Assembly (NCBI RefSeq): GCF_002873395.1
Contig: NZ_MCUV01000040.1
Coordinates: 1-33,378, forward strand
Direction: 5' to 3'
Length of the DNA stretch: 33,378 nucleotides
Source: Vibrio sp. 10N.286.49.B3
Lineage (GTDB): Bacteria; Pseudomonadota; Gammaproteobacteria; Enterobacterales; Vibrionaceae
The notes under the pieces were generated by a model that did no database searches, was not told the DNA's origin, and was given only the letters and a program-made list of their open reading frames with translations. Positions 33,340 to 33,378 of this stretch are shown piece by piece; the first letter of the stretch is position 1, and each line of letters begins with the position of its first letter. A program made the translations under genes and the position numbers.

Positions 33340-33378
33340 TATTTTACTTAGTGTCGTATGACATTGAGACCACTTGAT

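Overview
The window looks like a chromosomal segment of a marine gammaproteobacterium, most likely Vibrionaceae. The evidence is moderately AT-rich DNA, a kdgF-kdgK-eda-symporter block of the type known from alginate-eating Vibrio, a DecR-type Lrp regulator, a DUF1244 protein and a TolC-type RND pair without its own outer-membrane factor. The species cannot be fixed from the sequence alone. No insertion sequence, phage gene or CRISPR array was seen.

Layout. 1-1159 has no convincing protein gene, but holds operator-like and CRP-like sites at its left end and a candidate small RNA (about 409-500, minus). 1160-7385 (minus) runs PL6 alginate lyase lipoprotein, a duplicated Cys-rich beta-helix lipoprotein, a KdgM-family porin and a chemoreceptor. 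7683-9656 (plus) holds a PL7 alginate lyase lipoprotein and a second KdgM-family porin. 9755-13332 (minus) is an ordinary-looking insert: a DMT permease, then an overlapping pair of a DEDDh exonuclease and a cNMP/CBS/nucleotidyltransferase protein. 13498-15437 holds two divergent paralogous FCD-type GntR regulators. 15636-17009 is a MATE transporter. 17110-21425 (minus) is a tandem pair of PL17 oligoalginate lyases without signal peptides. 21734-25933 (plus) is kdgF, kdgK, eda and a sodium:solute symporter (ToaA-like). The right third is unrelated housekeeping and stress genes: decR divergent from a Cds1-like cysteine desulfhydrase, a DUF1244 gene, an RND adaptor/pump operon, and a tRNA-Tyr gene at the edge.

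How it works together (inference from families). Secreted or surface PL7 and PL6 enzymes cut alginate; the two KdgM-like porins admit oligomers; the SSS symporter carries small products over the inner membrane; the two cytoplasmic PL17 enzymes release unsaturated monomers; KdgF opens them to DEH; a DEH reductase that is NOT in this window must make KDG; KdgK phosphorylates it and Eda splits KDPG into pyruvate and glyceraldehyde-3-phosphate. The chemoreceptor beside the lyases may steer cells toward alginate products.

Regulation. Reading the intergenic regions by eye, a recurring AT-rich element (core TTGTANTACAA, fitting the TNGTNNNACNA pattern known for FCD regulators) lies before nearly every alginate gene, before both FCD regulators, before the MATE gene and before the chemoreceptor. 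CRP-like palindromes accompany several of them. This points to one regulon under two paralogous FCD repressors, one of which lacks a normally conserved metal-ligand histidine, plus catabolite control.
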